64,000 bases of DNA, taken from contig JADJPR010000006.1 in the NCBI GenBank assembly GCA_016713135.1, positions 90,373 to 154,372 of the forward strand, written 5' to 3'. Of this stretch, positions 50,039-62,213 are shown one piece after another (within the stretch, counting starts at the first letter, position 1; each line of letters opens with the position of its first letter). The position numbers and the translations under genes were made by a program. Below the pieces are notes generated by a model, which was not told where the DNA came from, did no database searches, and was given only the letters and a program-made list of their open reading frames with translations. The stretch comes from Rhodanobacteraceae bacterium (GTDB lineage Bacteria > Pseudomonadota > Gammaproteobacteria > Xanthomonadales > SZUA-5).

Positions 50039-53000
50039 GGTGCACGCTCCGCCGGCAGCTTGTGGGCTTTCCGCCCGGTATCTCGCTGCAGCCAGTCAAT
50101 CACTCGCTGCAAGGTCTTTGCCGCGGTAGCGCAGGACTCCGACTCAAAGCCGCTGGTGCCTGAACTTCCCGCCGGCGTCTCGAACCCATCGGCAAATCCT
50201 GGCCATGACGCGGTCCCATCGCGACAGACTGCGAGCGGCCCCAGGTTCCGCGCATTCCCGGCGCCATCGGTGGCACGGAACCAGAGTTGCCTGAGCCCAG
50301 GCGCAGGCGCCGGGAGCAAGCCATGCCATTCACCTTGCGCTGGACCCGGCGCGAGCGCGATCCAGGATCCATCATCAACCCTCGCGCTGACCGATTCGAT
50401 GCCCGTCAGCGCGTCGCTCGCCTGAGCGCGAACGGGAATGGGATCGGGAACGGTGGCCCCGGCAACCGGCTCCAGCACGAGTAGTGTCGGCAGGATCTCA
50501 TCGCGGATGTCGGCCTCCGTCGCCGCGATCAGCGCAAATGCAGCATCCGGCTGGGTCAGGCGACGCCAGCTCAACTGCAAGCGCACGCGCGCCGCTGGCC
50601 ACTCGGATGTGGGGTACGAGAACGGAAGCTCCACCGCCTGACCCTGGAGCAAGGGTCGACTCCACTCGAGTCGGGCTAAAAGCGCCTGGGACGTACCGAG
50701 CACGTCGAGACGCAGTTCGTCGCCATGCGGGGAATCCGGAATCGTCGAGGTCACCGAAAGCATCCCCGCGAGCAATTGCCCGTGAGGCACACTGCCAGGA
50801 TGCTGCAGGGCAGCTTCGACCGGCGCCGTATTGTTGGTCAGCCGCATCACCCGCACAGAACGGATCACGCTCAGGTTTCCAGCGCGATCGCGGGCACGCA
50901 GTTCAAGCAGGTTCTCGCCCGGTGCCAGCCAGACGGCGCCAAAGCGCGCGACACCCTGAGCGTCGCTCACGGTCACCAATGGCGCCGGCTGATTCAGAAG
51001 TTCGACTTCGATGCCCGCCTCCGTCTGCGCCACCACCGGCAGGTAGCTCAGGGGCGTCGCCGAGTTCGCGGCCGGCTGCGTGATCAGCAGATCCGGCGGT
51101 GTCAGGTCGATGGTGAACCGCAGTTCGCGGTTTGCCTGGTTTCCCGCTCCGTCGGTGGCATTCGCACTCAGCATGTGCGCCCCCTCAGCGCTGATGAGGG
51201 TGCCCGATGCATGCGGGACACCATCGAGCAGCACTTCCGTGCCGGCAGGATGCGCATCGGTCACGGTCACCGTTGCGACCAGCGGCTGATTGCTCAATTG
51301 GCCATCGACAATGCCGGTGATCTCGATGTCCGGAGGCGTCCCGTCGACGGTGACGGTCCGCGCCGGGTTTGGCTCGGTCCGCTCGTGACCGGTGGCATCG
51401 CGCGCCCGCACTCGAATGCCATGCGCACCATCCGCAATCCCATCGAGTTGCGTGGCGTACCTTGGCGCCGGATCCGATGCCATTGCGACAGGCATCTGCT
51501 GATCGAACAGCAAATCGACGACGTCGATGCTGCTGTACAGGTCGGAGACTTGCGCTGCCACCGGGAAGCTCGCCGGCAACAATGCCCCGGCCTCGGGCTG
51601 CAACAGGGCGACCTCAGGGGGAGTCAGGTCGGCCAGCGCGATCACTTCCTGGGCCAGCACGGTCCAGACTCGCTGCCCACCTGCATCCGTCAGGTGGGCT
51701 TCCAGGACCAGCACGTAGTTGCCCAACGAGAGGGCGCCACTGGCGAACTGGTAAGTCTGCGGAGCAGACGCAGCGGGTGCGTAGTTCCGCGTCCATTGGA
51801 CCTGCGCCATGGTCTGGCAGCTGGCTTGTTCGACCAGAGACAACCGGGCCGGAATGTCATCGACCGGTGTGGCGCCCAGATAGTTGATCACGGCGGTGCC
51901 GGTCAGATCCGGTCCGGGCTGGCTCGCGGTGGTTGCCGGCTGAAGGTCGCCGTCGAACAGGCCCACCGTCGCCGAACTGCGGTGGACCGTGTGGGTCGTC
52001 GGAGGCGATGCGTTGCCCGCCGGATCCACCGCAGATGCTTGCATCAGATTGCTCCCCTCCGCCAGTGGAACGGCCGCGAAGCTGACGACGCCCGCGGTAT
52101 CGGCGGTGGCTTGGGCGCTGAAGCCACCGAGTGTCAGGGTGACCGTTGCTGCGGGTTCCGTCGCCAGGACAACGGCCGTCGTGGTCGCGGAAATCACGGC
52201 CCCGGCAGCCGGGAACGTGAATTGGAGTGCCGGAGGCGTGGTATCGATGACGAACCGGAGACTGCGTTGGCTCCGGTTGCCGGCTCGATCTGTCGCACTG
52301 ACGAACAACTGGCGACTGCCCTCCGAGGTCATCGGCGTGCCCGAGATGTATGGCTGTCCATCCAGCAACAGGATGGTCGCATCGAGGTTCGTATCGCTGA
52401 CCTGGATGACGGGTACCACGGGCACCGCGTACAGACCGCCCTCGGCGACACCCTGGATGTCGATCTGCGGCGGCGTGCGGTCCACGATGACCGACCACGG
52501 GACCGACACGCCGAGGTTGCCGAAGGCGTCGCGTGCCCGTGCCTGCAGGGCCAACGGGCCTTCGGGCGCATCGACCGGGAACCGGAACTCCCCAGGGAAA
52601 CCGGTTCCGGGACTCATCGCCTGGAACGCACCGCCACCGATGCGCAGTTCCACCTGCGAGATGCTGCTGTGCGCATCCAGGACACGCACCGCTGCATCAA
52701 ATGATCCAGGAACGAAAGCGCCATTCACGGGACGGATCGGTGTGATCGTCGGGGGCGCAACATCCGAAACCAGCGCGGTCCGCACATCCAGCATCCGCGC
52801 CAGCGATCCGCCGGGCACTTCCAGCGTCAGCAGAATGGCGCCGATCGACATCCCGGAGGCAGAGACTTCAAGCGTACCGATGCGCGATTCACCGGCCGCG
52901 AGCGACCATGTGTAGGCGCTGCTGGCCAGTTCATTTCCAGTCGTCTGCCGGCGCGCACGCGCCCGGACCGGCAGGTCGGACAGTGCCACTGCGCCGGTGT

Positions 53001-54288
53001 TGCGCACCTCGAAATGAATCGTCGCCGCAGAGCCGGCGGGCAGCACGCTTTCCGGCAACTGCCAGGCGCCACCCACTGCGGTTGCACCACTCACCTGCAC
53101 CAGTTGCACGGCCGCGCCGGCCTCCGCCAGCAGGCCGCCTGACCACACCTCGGAAATCAGGCTGTACGCGCCGGCAGGCAGTGTCCCGGACGCGAACGAA
53201 ACGGGATGCGCGCCATCGTATCCAACTGTCAGAACACCGAGTGCCCGGGTGTTCTCGGACATCGTCAGGCCGTTGGGTCCGATCAGTCGCGAGCGCAACT
53301 CGGCATTCTCGACAACCACGTTGCCCTGCACGTAGCGCAACCTGGCCTGCAGCTGGATGGGGGCGCCCAGTGTCACCGTTTGCTGACCCGGTTCCAGGGA
53401 CAACCACAACAGCGACTCGGCGCGCACGTCGACGAGCGCATCGCGCGAACGAAGCAGCGTACCGGCTGCATCATGCAGTTCCGCGATCACGCGGTAGCGC
53501 CCCGCTGCAACCGTGCCAGGGGTCCAGTCGAAAGGCACGGTCAAGCTCGCTGTCGGGCCGTTCAGCTGAACGGCCTGTTGGTGCAGGAGGGCGACCAGAT
53601 GCTGCTGGTCATCGAGCATTCGTAGTGTGAGGCGTCCAGTGAACGACGTCCCGTTCACGACTGTCACTGTGCCATGCAGGGTCTCCGTCGGTCCCAGCAG
53701 AGCGCGATCAACCGTGAGCGCCAGCTCGGGTAGCCCATCGGCATTCACCGTGAACGTGCGCGAGGCGCGATTGTTGGAAAAACTCGATTCCTGGAAGACG
53801 CGAGCAGGGTTCACCGCCACCGAAACGCCGTAGATGCCCGTTTCCGCCAGCGCTGGTGCTTGCCAGGCAACGACCGTCTCGGTCCCCGCCAGCAGCGGCG
53901 GCACAGCCACCGAAAGCGGTGGCATCGATTGACCTGCGGGCGTGGACATCTGCAGTGTCGCGGTGGCTGCCGCGCTCGATGCGCTGCCAATGTTGCGGAT
54001 GCGCGCTCCGAAACGCGCGGCGGCTCCTGGCAAGCCTACATTGGGCTGCGCACTGAGGTCCTGGTTGCGGACCTGCAGATCCGGTAGTCCGTCGCCAGGT
54101 ACCGTGATGGTGATCGGCAGGGCCGGCCCGCTGTCCAGCTGCCCCGGTGCCGATGCAATTGCGGCAAGGATGTTGTCGCCAAAGGCCAACTCGAAGGCAG
54201 GAAGCCGGAACACGCCTGGCGGCTGCACGATGTGCAGGTCGATGTCGGCCTGGATCGCCCATTCCTCGGTGGCCAGCGCGGCCATCAA
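50035..54288 (-). CDS. C-terminal part of a giant Ig/CARDB-like exported protein
   Basis: The frame is open for 1417 codons, but the protein does not begin here. The preceding sequence (NQDDTRLAVLGSGQWTLHRWPDG...ISGG) reads straight into TLMAALATEEW after a one-base loss in the C-run at 54292-54296. The region is a string of Ig-like and CARDB-like modules (PDLQVRNQDLSAQPNVGLPG; VDRTPPQIDIQGV; DTTPPALQFTFPAAG; DLTPPDLLITQPA) in which 'TPP' marks each domain start. A FADGFE tag is near the C-terminus, followed by a short basic tail. The stop overlaps the RHS start (ATGA), so the two are coupled. It is probably a secreted structural partner or adhesin. Confidence 0.82.
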   Translation of the reverse strand: MMAALATEEWAIQADIDLHIVQPPGVFRLPAFELAFGDNILAAIASAPGQLDSGPALPITITVPGDGLPDLQVRNQDLSAQPNVGLPGAAARFGARIRNIGSASSAAATATLQMSTPAGQSMPPLSVAVPPLLAGTETVVAWQAPALAETGIYGVSVAVNPARVFQESSFSNNRASRTFTVNADGLPELALTVDRALLGPTETLHGTVTVVNGTSFTGRLTLRMLDDQQHLVALLHQQAVQLNGPTASLTVPFDWTPGTVAAGRYRVIAELHDAAGTLLRSRDALVDVRAESLLWLSLEPGQQTVTLGAPIQLQARLRYVQGNVVVENAELRSRLIGPNGLTMSENTRALGVLTVGYDGAHPVSFASGTLPAGAYSLISEVWSGGLLAEAGAAVQLVQVSGATAVGGAWQLPESVLPAGSAATIHFEVRNTGAVALSDLPVRARARRQTTGNELASSAYTWSLAAGESRIGTLEVSASGMSIGAILLTLEVPGGSLARMLDVRTALVSDVAPPTITPIRPVNGAFVPGSFDAAVRVLDAHSSISQVELRIGGGAFQAMSPGTGFPGEFRFPVDAPEGPLALQARARDAFGNLGVSVPWSVIVDRTPPQIDIQGVAEGGLYAVPVVPVIQVSDTNLDATILLLDGQPYISGTPMTSEGSRQLFVSATDRAGNRSQRSLRFVIDTTPPALQFTFPAAGAVISATTTAVVLATEPAATVTLTLGGFSAQATADTAGVVSFAAVPLAEGSNLMQASAVDPAGNASPPTTHTVHRSSATVGLFDGDLQPATTASQPGPDLTGTAVINYLGATPVDDIPARLSLVEQASCQTMAQVQWTRNYAPAASAPQTYQFASGALSLGNYVLVLEAHLTDAGGQRVWTVLAQEVIALADLTPPEVALLQPEAGALLPASFPVAAQVSDLYSSIDVVDLLFDQQMPVAMASDPAPRYATQLDGIADGAHGIRVRARDATGHERTEPNPARTVTVDGTPPDIEITGIVDGQLSNQPLVATVTVTDAHPAGTEVLLDGVPHASGTLISAEGAHMLSANATDGAGNQANRELRFTIDLTPPDLLITQPAANSATPLSYLPVVAQTEAGIEVELLNQPAPLVTVSDAQGVARFGAVWLAPGENLLELRARDRAGNLSVIRSVRVMRLTNNTAPVEAALQHPGSVPHGQLLAGMLSVTSTIPDSPHGDELRLDVLGTSQALLARLEWSRPLLQGQAVELPFSYPTSEWPAARVRLQLSWRRLTQPDAAFALIAATEADIRDEILPTLLVLEPVAGATVPDPIPVRAQASDALTGIESVSARVDDGSWIALAPGPAQGEWHGLLPAPAPGLRQLWFRATDGAGNARNLGPLAVCRDGTASWPGFADGFETPAGSSGTSGFESESCATAAKTLQRVIDWLQRDTGRKAHKLPAERAP
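50179..50196 (-). other. FADGFE C-terminal tag of the Ig/FN3 giant
   Basis: The codons for Phe-Ala-Asp-Gly-Phe-Glu lie about 47 residues before the stop. The tag matches FANGFE in the Calx-beta giant at 8484-8501. Confidence 0.5.
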
Positions 54289-54296
54289 CGTCCCCC

Positions 54297-55335
54297 GCTG
54301 ATGTCGCGACTGGCGAGCTGCAAGCCGTCAGGCCAACGGTGCAAGGTCCATTGTCCGGACCCAAGCACCGCCAAGCGCGTGTCGTCTTGGTTGAACTCGA
54401 TCGCGACCGCGTCCGGGCTGCCAAAATCCACGCACCAGCGCACCAGTGCTCAGATTCAGCCGGTGAATGCCCGGAGCGGTCGGAATCACCGATGACCAGG
54501 GCCTCCGCAGACCGCCTGGCCAGCGTCGGTACGCCGATGGCATTGATCGCGGCCTGCTGTACCAATCCCGATTGCAGGTCGAGCACCTGAATCCGCCCGT
54601 CGCTCAGGTACCAGATCGCCCAGCGGTTGTCGCCGTGTATGCGCACGCTGCGCGGATCGATGTCTGACGCGGGAATCGCGATCCGGTTCCAGTCCCCGAC
54701 CGGCTGTTGCTCGCGCCAGGCCAGCTCAGGCCCGCCGCGCCACCGGGGAGGTCTGCCACGACCAGCAGGCGCCGACCATCCTCACTGAGCCGGAACAGGC
54801 GCAACTGGGGAACCTCAAGGACCTCCGTCCGTGTGGCCGATGCCAACCGGTAAATTTCCAGATGAACCGAGGAGCCCATGGGAGAGCAACGCATCAGCTG
54901 GTCCGCGTCCAACCATTGGGCCAACGCGCAATCGCTGCCAAGCTGGACGCCAGGATCCTCACCGTCGACAGGCCGCACCCAGGCGTCGCTGTAGACCTGA
55001 CCGGCATCCGGCGAAACCAGTACGTCGCTTCCGCCAGTCAGGTAGCTGCGCATCAGGGCTTCGGTGGGAATCACGGCCTGGCGGGAGGAGGTCGTACCGG
55101 TTCCGACATGCACGGTCGATCCCGGTTGACCGCGTCCGGCAACCACACTCAGTGGTCGCGGAATCACGACCGACCTGCCGTAGCGAGTTGGAAAGTGAAA
55201 AGCCGGGGTGAACACGGGCGCGTCGGCGTAAACCGGAACCCTGAGGCCGTGTTCGATTCCGGGCTGCCATTGCCAATCACATCGAACGCGCGAACCCGGT
55301 AGTAATAGCGCGTGCCATTGACCAGCCCTCGTCAT
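54297..55335 (-). other. Propeller-like segment of the giant
   Basis: Two frames carry TolB/PD40-style blades (FRLSEDGRRLLVVADLPGG; NQDDTRLAVLGSGQWTLHRW; LSDGRIQVLDLQSGLVQQA). 'Velocity' repeats of D-G-R/D-D-T turns suggest a beta-propeller. Confidence 0.5.
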
Positions 55336-55742
55336 CGTAGGTGGTCGCCAGCTGTCCCCGATCTGCTCGAAGGACCGGCCTCGGCAGGCGAACGCAACAC
55401 GCCGTAGTACACCGGGTTACTGCCGGTTCCAGGCTGCCATGTCAGACGCAACGCACCCCCGCCGGGTAGCGCATCCACGACCAACCCGATCGGCGCCGGC
55501 AACGTGCCCACATCGACGGACAGCACGACCTGCTTCGACGGTGCCGCGTTCCCCGCCTGATCGACCGCGAGAATGCGATATCCATAGGCGCCATTGGGCA
55601 GGCCCGAATCCGTGTAACTGCGGTTCGCGAGATTCGTGATCGAGGCGATCGGCGTGCTGCCACGCAGAACCCGGTAGGCGGCCAGGTCGGGAGCGGTGCT
55701 CCGTCCACTGCAGTTGGGCGTCCGCGCCCTGGACTTGTCCAC
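55332..55742 (-). other. FN3 segment of the giant
   Basis: The sequence AAYRVLRGSTPIASITNLAN...SYTDSGLPNGAYGYRILAVD is typical of a fibronectin type III domain, followed by APIGLVVDALPGGGALRLTW, the next FN3 start. Confidence 0.65.
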
Positions 55743-56182
55743 TCAGGACCACCGCCGGTGGTGGCACGATGTCACCCACGACCACGTCGGCCGGATCGGA
55801 CTGGGCTTTCGAATGCGTCCTGGTTGACCGCCTGATGCGGATATCGATAGCGACCATCGGTCAGGGTCTCCTGCAGGCTGGTCGCGCCTGCGTCGGACGC
55901 ACCCGGTACGACGATTTCGCGCAGGTAGACGGATGGGTCCCCAGCACTCAAACGCAGACGGAACTGCTGGCTGCGATAGGGCTGACCAAGGCTCGCCGAC
56001 AGCGTTCCTGGCTCGTCGGTCACGTCGCTGGCAGTCGCACCCAGTTCCCGAGCCATTCGCCCTCGACCGCCAGGGCTATCGGCGCTTGCGGTGCATCCAG
56101 CTGAATCTCGAACGCAGTGACGATGACGGGCTCGGCCAATTGCACCAGAACACTGACGCCGCCGCCCGACAGGTCGATCGAC

Positions 56183-57151
56183 TCACCGGTCGAGGACGCA
56201 CCGTCGATGCCTGGGCAGCGCCTGGTGTGCCCTGCGCACGCAGTTCAACGGCGGACTGGGGCGTTTGCGCGGCATCGGGCTCTCGCGCCGAACCATCACG
56301 GAATACCCGGAACGAGACCGGCGCGGATAGGCCGGCATCCGCCAGCTCAGGTTCACCTGATGCGCATTCACCGTCGCCGCCACGTTTGACGGAGCTGGCG
56401 GACGCTCGCTGCGCATCCCCTGGGATTCGAATGGCTTGCTGCGGTTTCCGACGCCGTCCCGGACGCGCACGGTCAGGGTGCTGAGGCCCGGTTCGAGCAA
56501 GGTCTGCGGGGGCAGCTTGTCCCGCGGCGACGCCTGCTCCGGGAGCGCTGCGCTTCCGGAGGCACTCTGCAGATCTGCCACAACCTGTCCGGATACCACC
56601 GAGCGCACGCGCCATTCGGTGGCCGTCTCCAGCGTCGGCGTATACGGCTGCTCCACCTCCACACTGAACACCGCGCATTGACCGCTGCGCCAGCGGGCGA
56701 CTGGTTGCCCCGACGTATCGACTGCCCGAATGCGGTAACGATATTCGCCATCGGTCAATGAGCCGTCGACATGCGCAACTGTCGGCGAGGGAACCACGGC
56801 AACCGTGACGAACTCGCCGCCTGGAGCAGCGCGCTGCACCTCGTAGCTGGCCAGATCCTGGGCGTTCACCGGGTCCCAATCGAGCATCGCCTGCTCGCCG
56901 TCGACCAGGACACGCAGGTTCGCAGGGGTTTGGCGGCGCCCTGCAGGTGTCGATGCTCGATCCGTACGCGGGGTGGCGCGGGATCGCTCAGACCTTCCTG
57001 ATCCAGCGAACGCGCGCGCAGGTCGTGAAAAAGCCATAAGCCTGGGGCGCCGGTTCGAAAATCGAATCGAAGGAGGCACCGCGGAACATCGGGCCGAACA
57101 GCGTCCAGACGGACGCGCCATCCGCCCGGAACTCGAACTGGACCTCGGCAA
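56183..57151 (-). other. FN3 pair in the giant
   Basis: LDWDPVNAQDLASYEVQRAA...DGEYRYRIRAVDTSG is followed by PAPSNVAATVNAHQVNLSW. Both are FN3 signatures in one frame; the frame is lost at each end. Confidence 0.65.
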
Positions 57152-59228
57152 AGGTCAAGGTCGGCGCTGGTTCCGCGGACCGGAACGCGCGTGTCGAATC
57201 GCTCACCATCCAGCGGCCTGACCAGACGGACCCGCGGCGGCCTGCCCGTCCGCGTCAAGCTGACTGGATCCGAGAAGGCACTGAGGAGTTGCCAGTGGTG
57301 TCAATTTGCCTGGACCCGCCACTGGAAGCCGCCGTCGCCGACGTCCTCATCCAGCCAGTCAGGCGTCGCTATGACCAGCAGCAAGGGGTTCCCCGCCCGG
57401 GTCACCCTGCAGCAGACGCGCCGCGATAGACGAGATAACCATGCAGGTCGGCTTCGGTGTTGGGCGTCCATGTGAGCTGCACATCGCTGGTCCCGGCTTC
57501 GCTGGCCACCAGGCCGACGAGGCGCAGCCGGCGGCTGGTTGTCGATCGTCAGTCCGACTTCCCGGACAGCGGCGTTGTTCGAGATGTCCCGGGCCTCGAT
57601 TTGCAGGCTGGCGGGGCCGTCGAATCCCTGGAGTGTTCCAGCGCACCAATTCGGCATTCAGGACGGCAGCGGGTGCTGCTGGCCAACACCACACCGCCAG
57701 TTGCCCGTTCCGAACCACGCGCCAGCTCCCAGCGCTCAAAGTCGTCGCGACTGGAAGGCGCGACCGGTGATGGCCACCGTGCCACCGATGCCCGAGCCAT
57801 TGAACGGCGCGTACAAGGCGACCTCGGGCCGTGTCGTGTCGATCGCCAGGCTGACCTGATTGCTCGGCGAGGATTCGTTGCCCGCGGCATCGATGGCGCG
57901 CACCTGCCAGCAGTGCATCCCCTCGCTGAGTTCGGTGTCGACGTGCTCCAGGCCAGATGGCTCGGCGACAACTTGTGCGTTACGCAGAAGCCGGTAGCCA
58001 GCCCATCGCCGGCTGGAGATGGCGCGGTCCAGGACAGGCGTGCGTCACGCGGGCCCGTGCGCGCCACGCGCAGTTGTGCATCGGCGCGGGGGAGGCAGGT
58101 GTCGACTCGAACCTCGCGGAACACCTCGCTGACGTGACCGAAAGCGCGGTCATGTACCCGCAGGCGCAGCAGGTAGACGCCGTCGATCGCTGGCGACAGC
58201 ACCGTCGCCAGCAGTCCGTCCGCTGGCTCGCTACCCTCAGCTACCCGCTGAAAGACGGGCGGCTGCGCGGAGTTCCGCGAGATCCAGCTCGAAACCGGTC
58301 GAGATTCGCATCGGTCGCGCTGCAGATCACCTGCTGATCACGCCTACCGACGCGCCTGCCGATAATAATTGAGTCAATGCGCGCGCAACCGGTGGCGTGT
58401 TGTCGAGTACCACCGAGACGTCCACCAGGCCCTGATTGCCCGCTCGATCGAATGCCGTCACCCGCAAGAATGTAGGGCACCGTCGGGCTCCCACGCCTGC
58501 CCAATGCGGCGGTCCACGGTCCACTGCCGACGCCGGTTTCGCTCGCGATCAGCGCAACGTGAATCTCCTGGCGCAGCTCAGGGGCATCCGCCCGTCGGGA
58601 TGGCTGTCCTCGATCCCGTACTTGCCCGGCGATCGGCCCGCCCGTTCAGGACAGCACCCCGCGTCCGGGCCCGGCGTATCGATCGACACGCCTGGCGGTG
58701 CGGTCCAGTGTGAACGCATGACTCAGCTGGCTGCGATTGCCGAAGCGCGATCCTGCCGCCTGGATGCTCAGCGTGTAGCTGCCCTCCGCCACGTCATCAT
58801 CAAGCAGGGCCAATTCAAGGACACCCGCCGCCTTCGTGCTGTGCCAGTAATCCCGGCATCGGCGGATTGAAGAGACCTCGGCGCCCAGGGGATGAGCTTC
58901 CCTCCACTTCCAGTGTCAGCGCCCCGCCCGTTGCTGAATGCGCCGGCCGGCGCACGCATCACCAGCTGTGGCGGTGTGGTGTCCCCTGCAACCTGGAACT
59001 CGGCTTCTTCGAAGTGCGCTGGCTGGGCGGGATCGACCACCTGAGCGCGACCCGGTAGGCGCCGTCCGGAACAGGCGTTTCCGTCTGATCGCGTCCGTTC
59101 CAGGTCAGGGACTGCGTGCCGTTCGGGGTCACCAGAGTCGGCGAGCGTCTTGCGAGTCACCCTGTGGCATCCAGCACCCGCACGCTCACCAGAGCCGGGC
59201 GACCAAGGCTGAGGACAGGATCGTGGAT

Positions 59229-59615
59229 TCAAGGATGCCGTCGTTGTTGGGCGAGATCAGCTCGTTGTTCAGCTCCGCCGCCAGGGTCAGCGGCGAAAGC
59301 GCTCAGAACCTGGACCTCGATATCTGCTTGGCTCTCCAGCCCGACCTCGTCACGCGCCTGAAGCGCAATCCGATGGGTACCGGCAGCGACATGGTTGTAC
59401 CAGTCATGGGCGTAATCGCGTGGGCCCCGAGCGGATGTCGGTTGCGTCACGATGTTCGGCCGGTGACCGTTGCCCACCGAGGCCGAATAGGAGAACTCGA
59501 CCCCCGCAATACCGCGGCTGATCCTGGGCCCGGGCACGCAAGGAGCTGGAAAAAGCGTCAGCGCGCTGCCTGGCGCCGGTTCCAGCCATTGGACCTGGGG
59601 CGGGGTGTCATCCAC
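59229..59615 (-). other. Ig-like segment of the giant, followed by SPNNDG
   Basis: DDTPPQVQWLEPAPGSALTL and HRIALQARDEVGLES mark an Ig-like domain. In the adjoining frame, 59237-59254 encodes SPNNDG, a motif of FlgD-like/gliding-type repeat domains. Confidence 0.6.
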
Positions 59616-61499
59616 CCTGACCGGGACCAGATCCTTGCGCTCGTAGCCGCAATCGTCATCAGCTGACCAGGACCACGATGTACTCGCCCTCGAGCCACCT
59701 GCCCCTGGGTGTTGCGGCCATCCATTGCCACTGCAATGCGCCGGTCAACAGTCCGCGACTTCCCAGATCCACGAGGGCCGGGCCTGCCTCCGTCCATTCC
59801 CCGGCCCACCGCGGATCCGTCAGGACGGGTCGGGAGCCCACCGCGTGCAGGAAATTGGCCTGCGCAGAGATCTCTTCATGAAGCGCGCCGCGACCAGACA
59901 GTTTGCCCAAGCGAAGGCGAGAAGCGGTAGGAACTTTGCGCAATCCCGTTGGCCATGGTCGTCGGCGGACGCAGGTGGTCGAGGCTGCGGCCAACCACCG
60001 GAAAAACGCGATTGCATCCAGGACTCGCGCATCAGCCACCACAGGACGCTCGACTGCAGGCGAATAGCGTTCACAGAAGAGACTGCGGACACGCAAGGTC
60101 GCCGGACCCTCAGGCAAACCCACTTGTTCCCAGGTTTCAATCTGCCAGTCGATCGGGGCCGCGTTCCTCAGCCCAGGCAATTGGTCCGGCCGCGGCAGGA
60201 TCTGGAAATCGCTCTCCCTACCGGGGCTCCCGACCGACCCAGAAGCCGTGATCACTACCGATCTGTGCCGAGATTCATCGACAAACGAATTGGTCGATTC
60301 GCCCGGTTACTGACGCCGGATCGCCAATGCAGAGCCGGTTGTTTCGGTTGATCCCCCGTTCGGCGGTGGGCGCCGGCGGCGATTCGATACTGCGGCCCAC
60401 GGTCGTGGTTTGACTGGAGCCATCCGTGTTAGTTGACCTGCAGGACATGCTCGCCAATCAGGGGGTCGGAAGTATCGACAGCGATCAGCGAATTGGCCGC
60501 AGGCCGCGGATCAACAGCAGTGCACCGTGCTGCCATTGCGCGAGTCAAACCAATGCACCGATGCAGGCTGTGCGAATGGGAGGCCGGAACACCCGATGCG
60601 TGGAGACCACGGAGGTCCCGACGCGCGTGAGAGATCGCCCCCATCCCCGTTCGCCTGACCCTCCGCTGCTTATTGGGGGCCGCCTTCCGGGTCTCGTTCA
60701 ACACGGAACTCATTCGATTGCATGTTTCCGCCAATCTGACGGCGCATTCTGAATTCGGCACGACCGGGCAGCGGGGGCAATTCACGAAGCCAAGTTTCGT
60801 CCCCGTGGAAGCAGCTCCGCTCCGGAGCTGGGACATCTCCAGGTGTCACCAGCGCGTACAGTAAAGACTGCCCGCCGGTTCGCGGAACTCCAACACTGCC
60901 AGCCTTCGGTGGATCGCGCCATGACACCGAGCAACATCGCGGAAGAGCGGCGCCGCTCTCAACCATGTCATGACGGGAGTCAATACCTGACCCCGTCCCG
61001 GCACATGCCACGACGGGCCAGACACGGGCAATCCCACAAGTCGGGCATTATGGACACCCCAAGCCAAGCACCTCGAATACTTCCGTCCGGATATTGCCCG
61101 CTTGATCGACGGCGACGACTCGGTGCTCCTCGTTTCGTAGTTCCTGGGGCTTCAGATTGAAGTCTATTTCGGGAACAAATGCGCTCTCATATCTGACACG
61201 CTCAATCCAGGGCGATGATCCGTCTCGTGGTCTGGACTCCAACCGAACATGGTCGAAACCTTGATCAACGGCATTCAATCTGACCGTGCCATATGATCAC
61301 CGTGTCCTGGTTAGGTTGGGCAGAGCAATCGGTGATCACCGGCAGGTTCTCCGTGATCTCCAGATCCAGGCAGCGAATTGTCGATCTCGACCACGAAACT
61401 GCGGCCAGCAAGGCTGATGCGGTATTTTCCGTCCGGCAACGGCGAGCCATCCTGCGCTCTACCCTCCCACCGCCACTCGAAGCGACCGGATAGCGGATG

Positions 61500-62183
61500 C
61501 TAGAGTCGTTCGGTCTGAAGCAGAGTGCCGTTCCCGGATTCAATCCGAACATCCAGTTCAATCACGCCGACCGGATCTCGTACCGCAGGAGTCAATCGAT
61601 CCTTGACGCCATCCCCGTTCGGCGAAATGTGCCTGAGGTCAGCCTGTACCGTTCCCAGCACTCGGCGTCGAACCAGACCAACTCCTTCCTTCACCGTCTG
61701 CGCGATGTTTCCAGCGCGATCCACCACTCGCAGACGCAGGCGATAACGACCAGGTGGCGGCGGCTAGTGCGATCCGATCACCTGATCGTCCACCGCCTCG
61801 GTCCCGTCCGGGTTCCCGGTCCACACACCGCCGGACTCAAGCTGGTACTCGAGCGAATGCGGGTCCAGGTTCTGATCATCCGCGCTGATGCGCACGACCA
61901 TGGTGCGCAGGGCCTCGACGTACTCCAGGTCCAGTCGCGCGAAGCCATTCCCGCGGTTGGAGAGTGCATGGACGTATTGCTGAGGGACATCCGCCAAAGC
62001 TATCTCGGCGGAACACCGTGCTGAGCCCGGAACCCCGATAGGAAATGCTCCGCGATCTCGATGGTCGATTCCGACGGCAACAAGGTCGGCAGGACTCGGC
62101 GCCGCGCTCCAGCGCGATCCCGTCCTGCTCCCCGAGCAGTTACTGCTCACCTTCGATCCAGCCACGCGGACTGAAGTCACCAA
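61500..62183 (-). other. Ig-like segments of the giant with SPNGDG
   Basis: VDRAGNIAQTVKEGVGLVRR and HISPNGDGVKDRLTPAVRD (SPNGDG at 61608-61625) lie in one frame. ADDQNLDPHSLEYQLESGG lies in another. Confidence 0.6.
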
Positions 62184-62213
62184 GATCGCGCACCTGACCG
62201 CTTGCGACTTCGA

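Noticed and set aside
41534..52704. Plus-strand frames opposite the RHS and Ig giants (41534-44698, 47981-50425, 50725-52704)
   Set aside because: Same artefact: no signal peptide, no motif, and composition that mirrors the minus-strand gene.
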